Source: Carboxylicivirga agarovorans
Lineage (GTDB): Bacteria; Bacteroidota; Bacteroidia; Bacteroidales; Marinilabiliaceae
Assembly: GCF_050589845.1 (NCBI RefSeq)
Contig: NZ_JBNGPA010000014.1
Span: 32,287-96,286, forward strand
Direction: 5' to 3'
DNA: 64,000 nucleotides
The notes below the pieces were generated by a model, which saw only the letters and a program-made list of their open reading frames with translations, did not search any database and had not been told where the DNA came from. Positions 63,998 through 64,000 of the stretch are shown piece after piece (within the stretch, counting starts at the first letter, position 1; each line of letters starts with the position of its first letter). A program made the translations under genes and the position numbers.

Positions 63998-64000
63998 GTC

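Overview
The window comes from an AT-rich member of the Bacteroidota, most likely a marine or anaerobic Bacteroidales/Marinilabiliales-type bacterium; this placement is inference. Support comes from Bacteroidota-style promoters (TAnnTTTG at -7), a secreted protease with a type IX secretion sorting domain, a TonB-dependent receptor, SusD-free exported lipoproteins, a Bacteroidota-type conjugation operon (TraE to TraN) and a complete acetate plus butyrate kinase pathway, which suggests fermentation.

Region 1 (1-31.8 kb) is chromosomal core. It holds a YitT membrane protein, an omega-amidase-like nitrilase, a TonB-domain protein and a fermentation cluster (pta, hbd, ackA, ptb, buk) that turns acetyl- and butyryl-CoA into acetate and butyrate with ATP gain. 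These are followed by an antiporter, a T9SS protease, and a tight five-gene minus-strand operon of exported proteins with a glycosyltransferase and an Xaa-Pro aminopeptidase. A TonB receptor, a U32 protein, an SLC13 permease and several envelope proteins come next. At 28-31.8 kb an unusual GH16-like protein that has lost both catalytic glutamates sits divergently from a VTC-type polyphosphate polymerase and a CotH-like kinase.

Region 2 (31.9-~56.5 kb) is an integrative conjugative element next to tRNA-Gly and tRNA-Leu. It has a tyrosine integrase with a rare strong Shine-Dalgarno, an AbiE type IV toxin-antitoxin pair with a palindromic operator placed inside its promoter, a replication/HTH block, a tra operon with visibly higher GC, a coupling protein, a candidate oriT and a MobC/relaxase pair. 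A perfect 1133-bp tandem duplication covers the traG 3' end and the traI 5' end but leaves one intact copy of each gene. At the right end a hipBA module has its toxin gene split by an IS110-family element. That element's transposase carries two nonsense codons, and its right end has a long structured non-coding region like a bridge/seek RNA locus. I could not find the distal att repeat.

Region 3 (57-64 kb) holds a DUF5723 outer-membrane-type protein, a remnant resembling HU, an arylsulfatase, an AraC-family regulator and two lipoproteins. The most interesting signal in the window is here. Four copies of one promoter module (two ~13-bp direct half-sites 21-22 bp apart, exactly 24 bp before a CAnnTTTG -7 box) stand before the sulfatase, the DUF4136 lipoprotein, a 56-aa lipoprotein, and an orphan promoter-terminator unit with no gene, which may be a small RNA. 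The layout is that of an AraC-type activator, so the local AraC gene is the natural candidate regulator.
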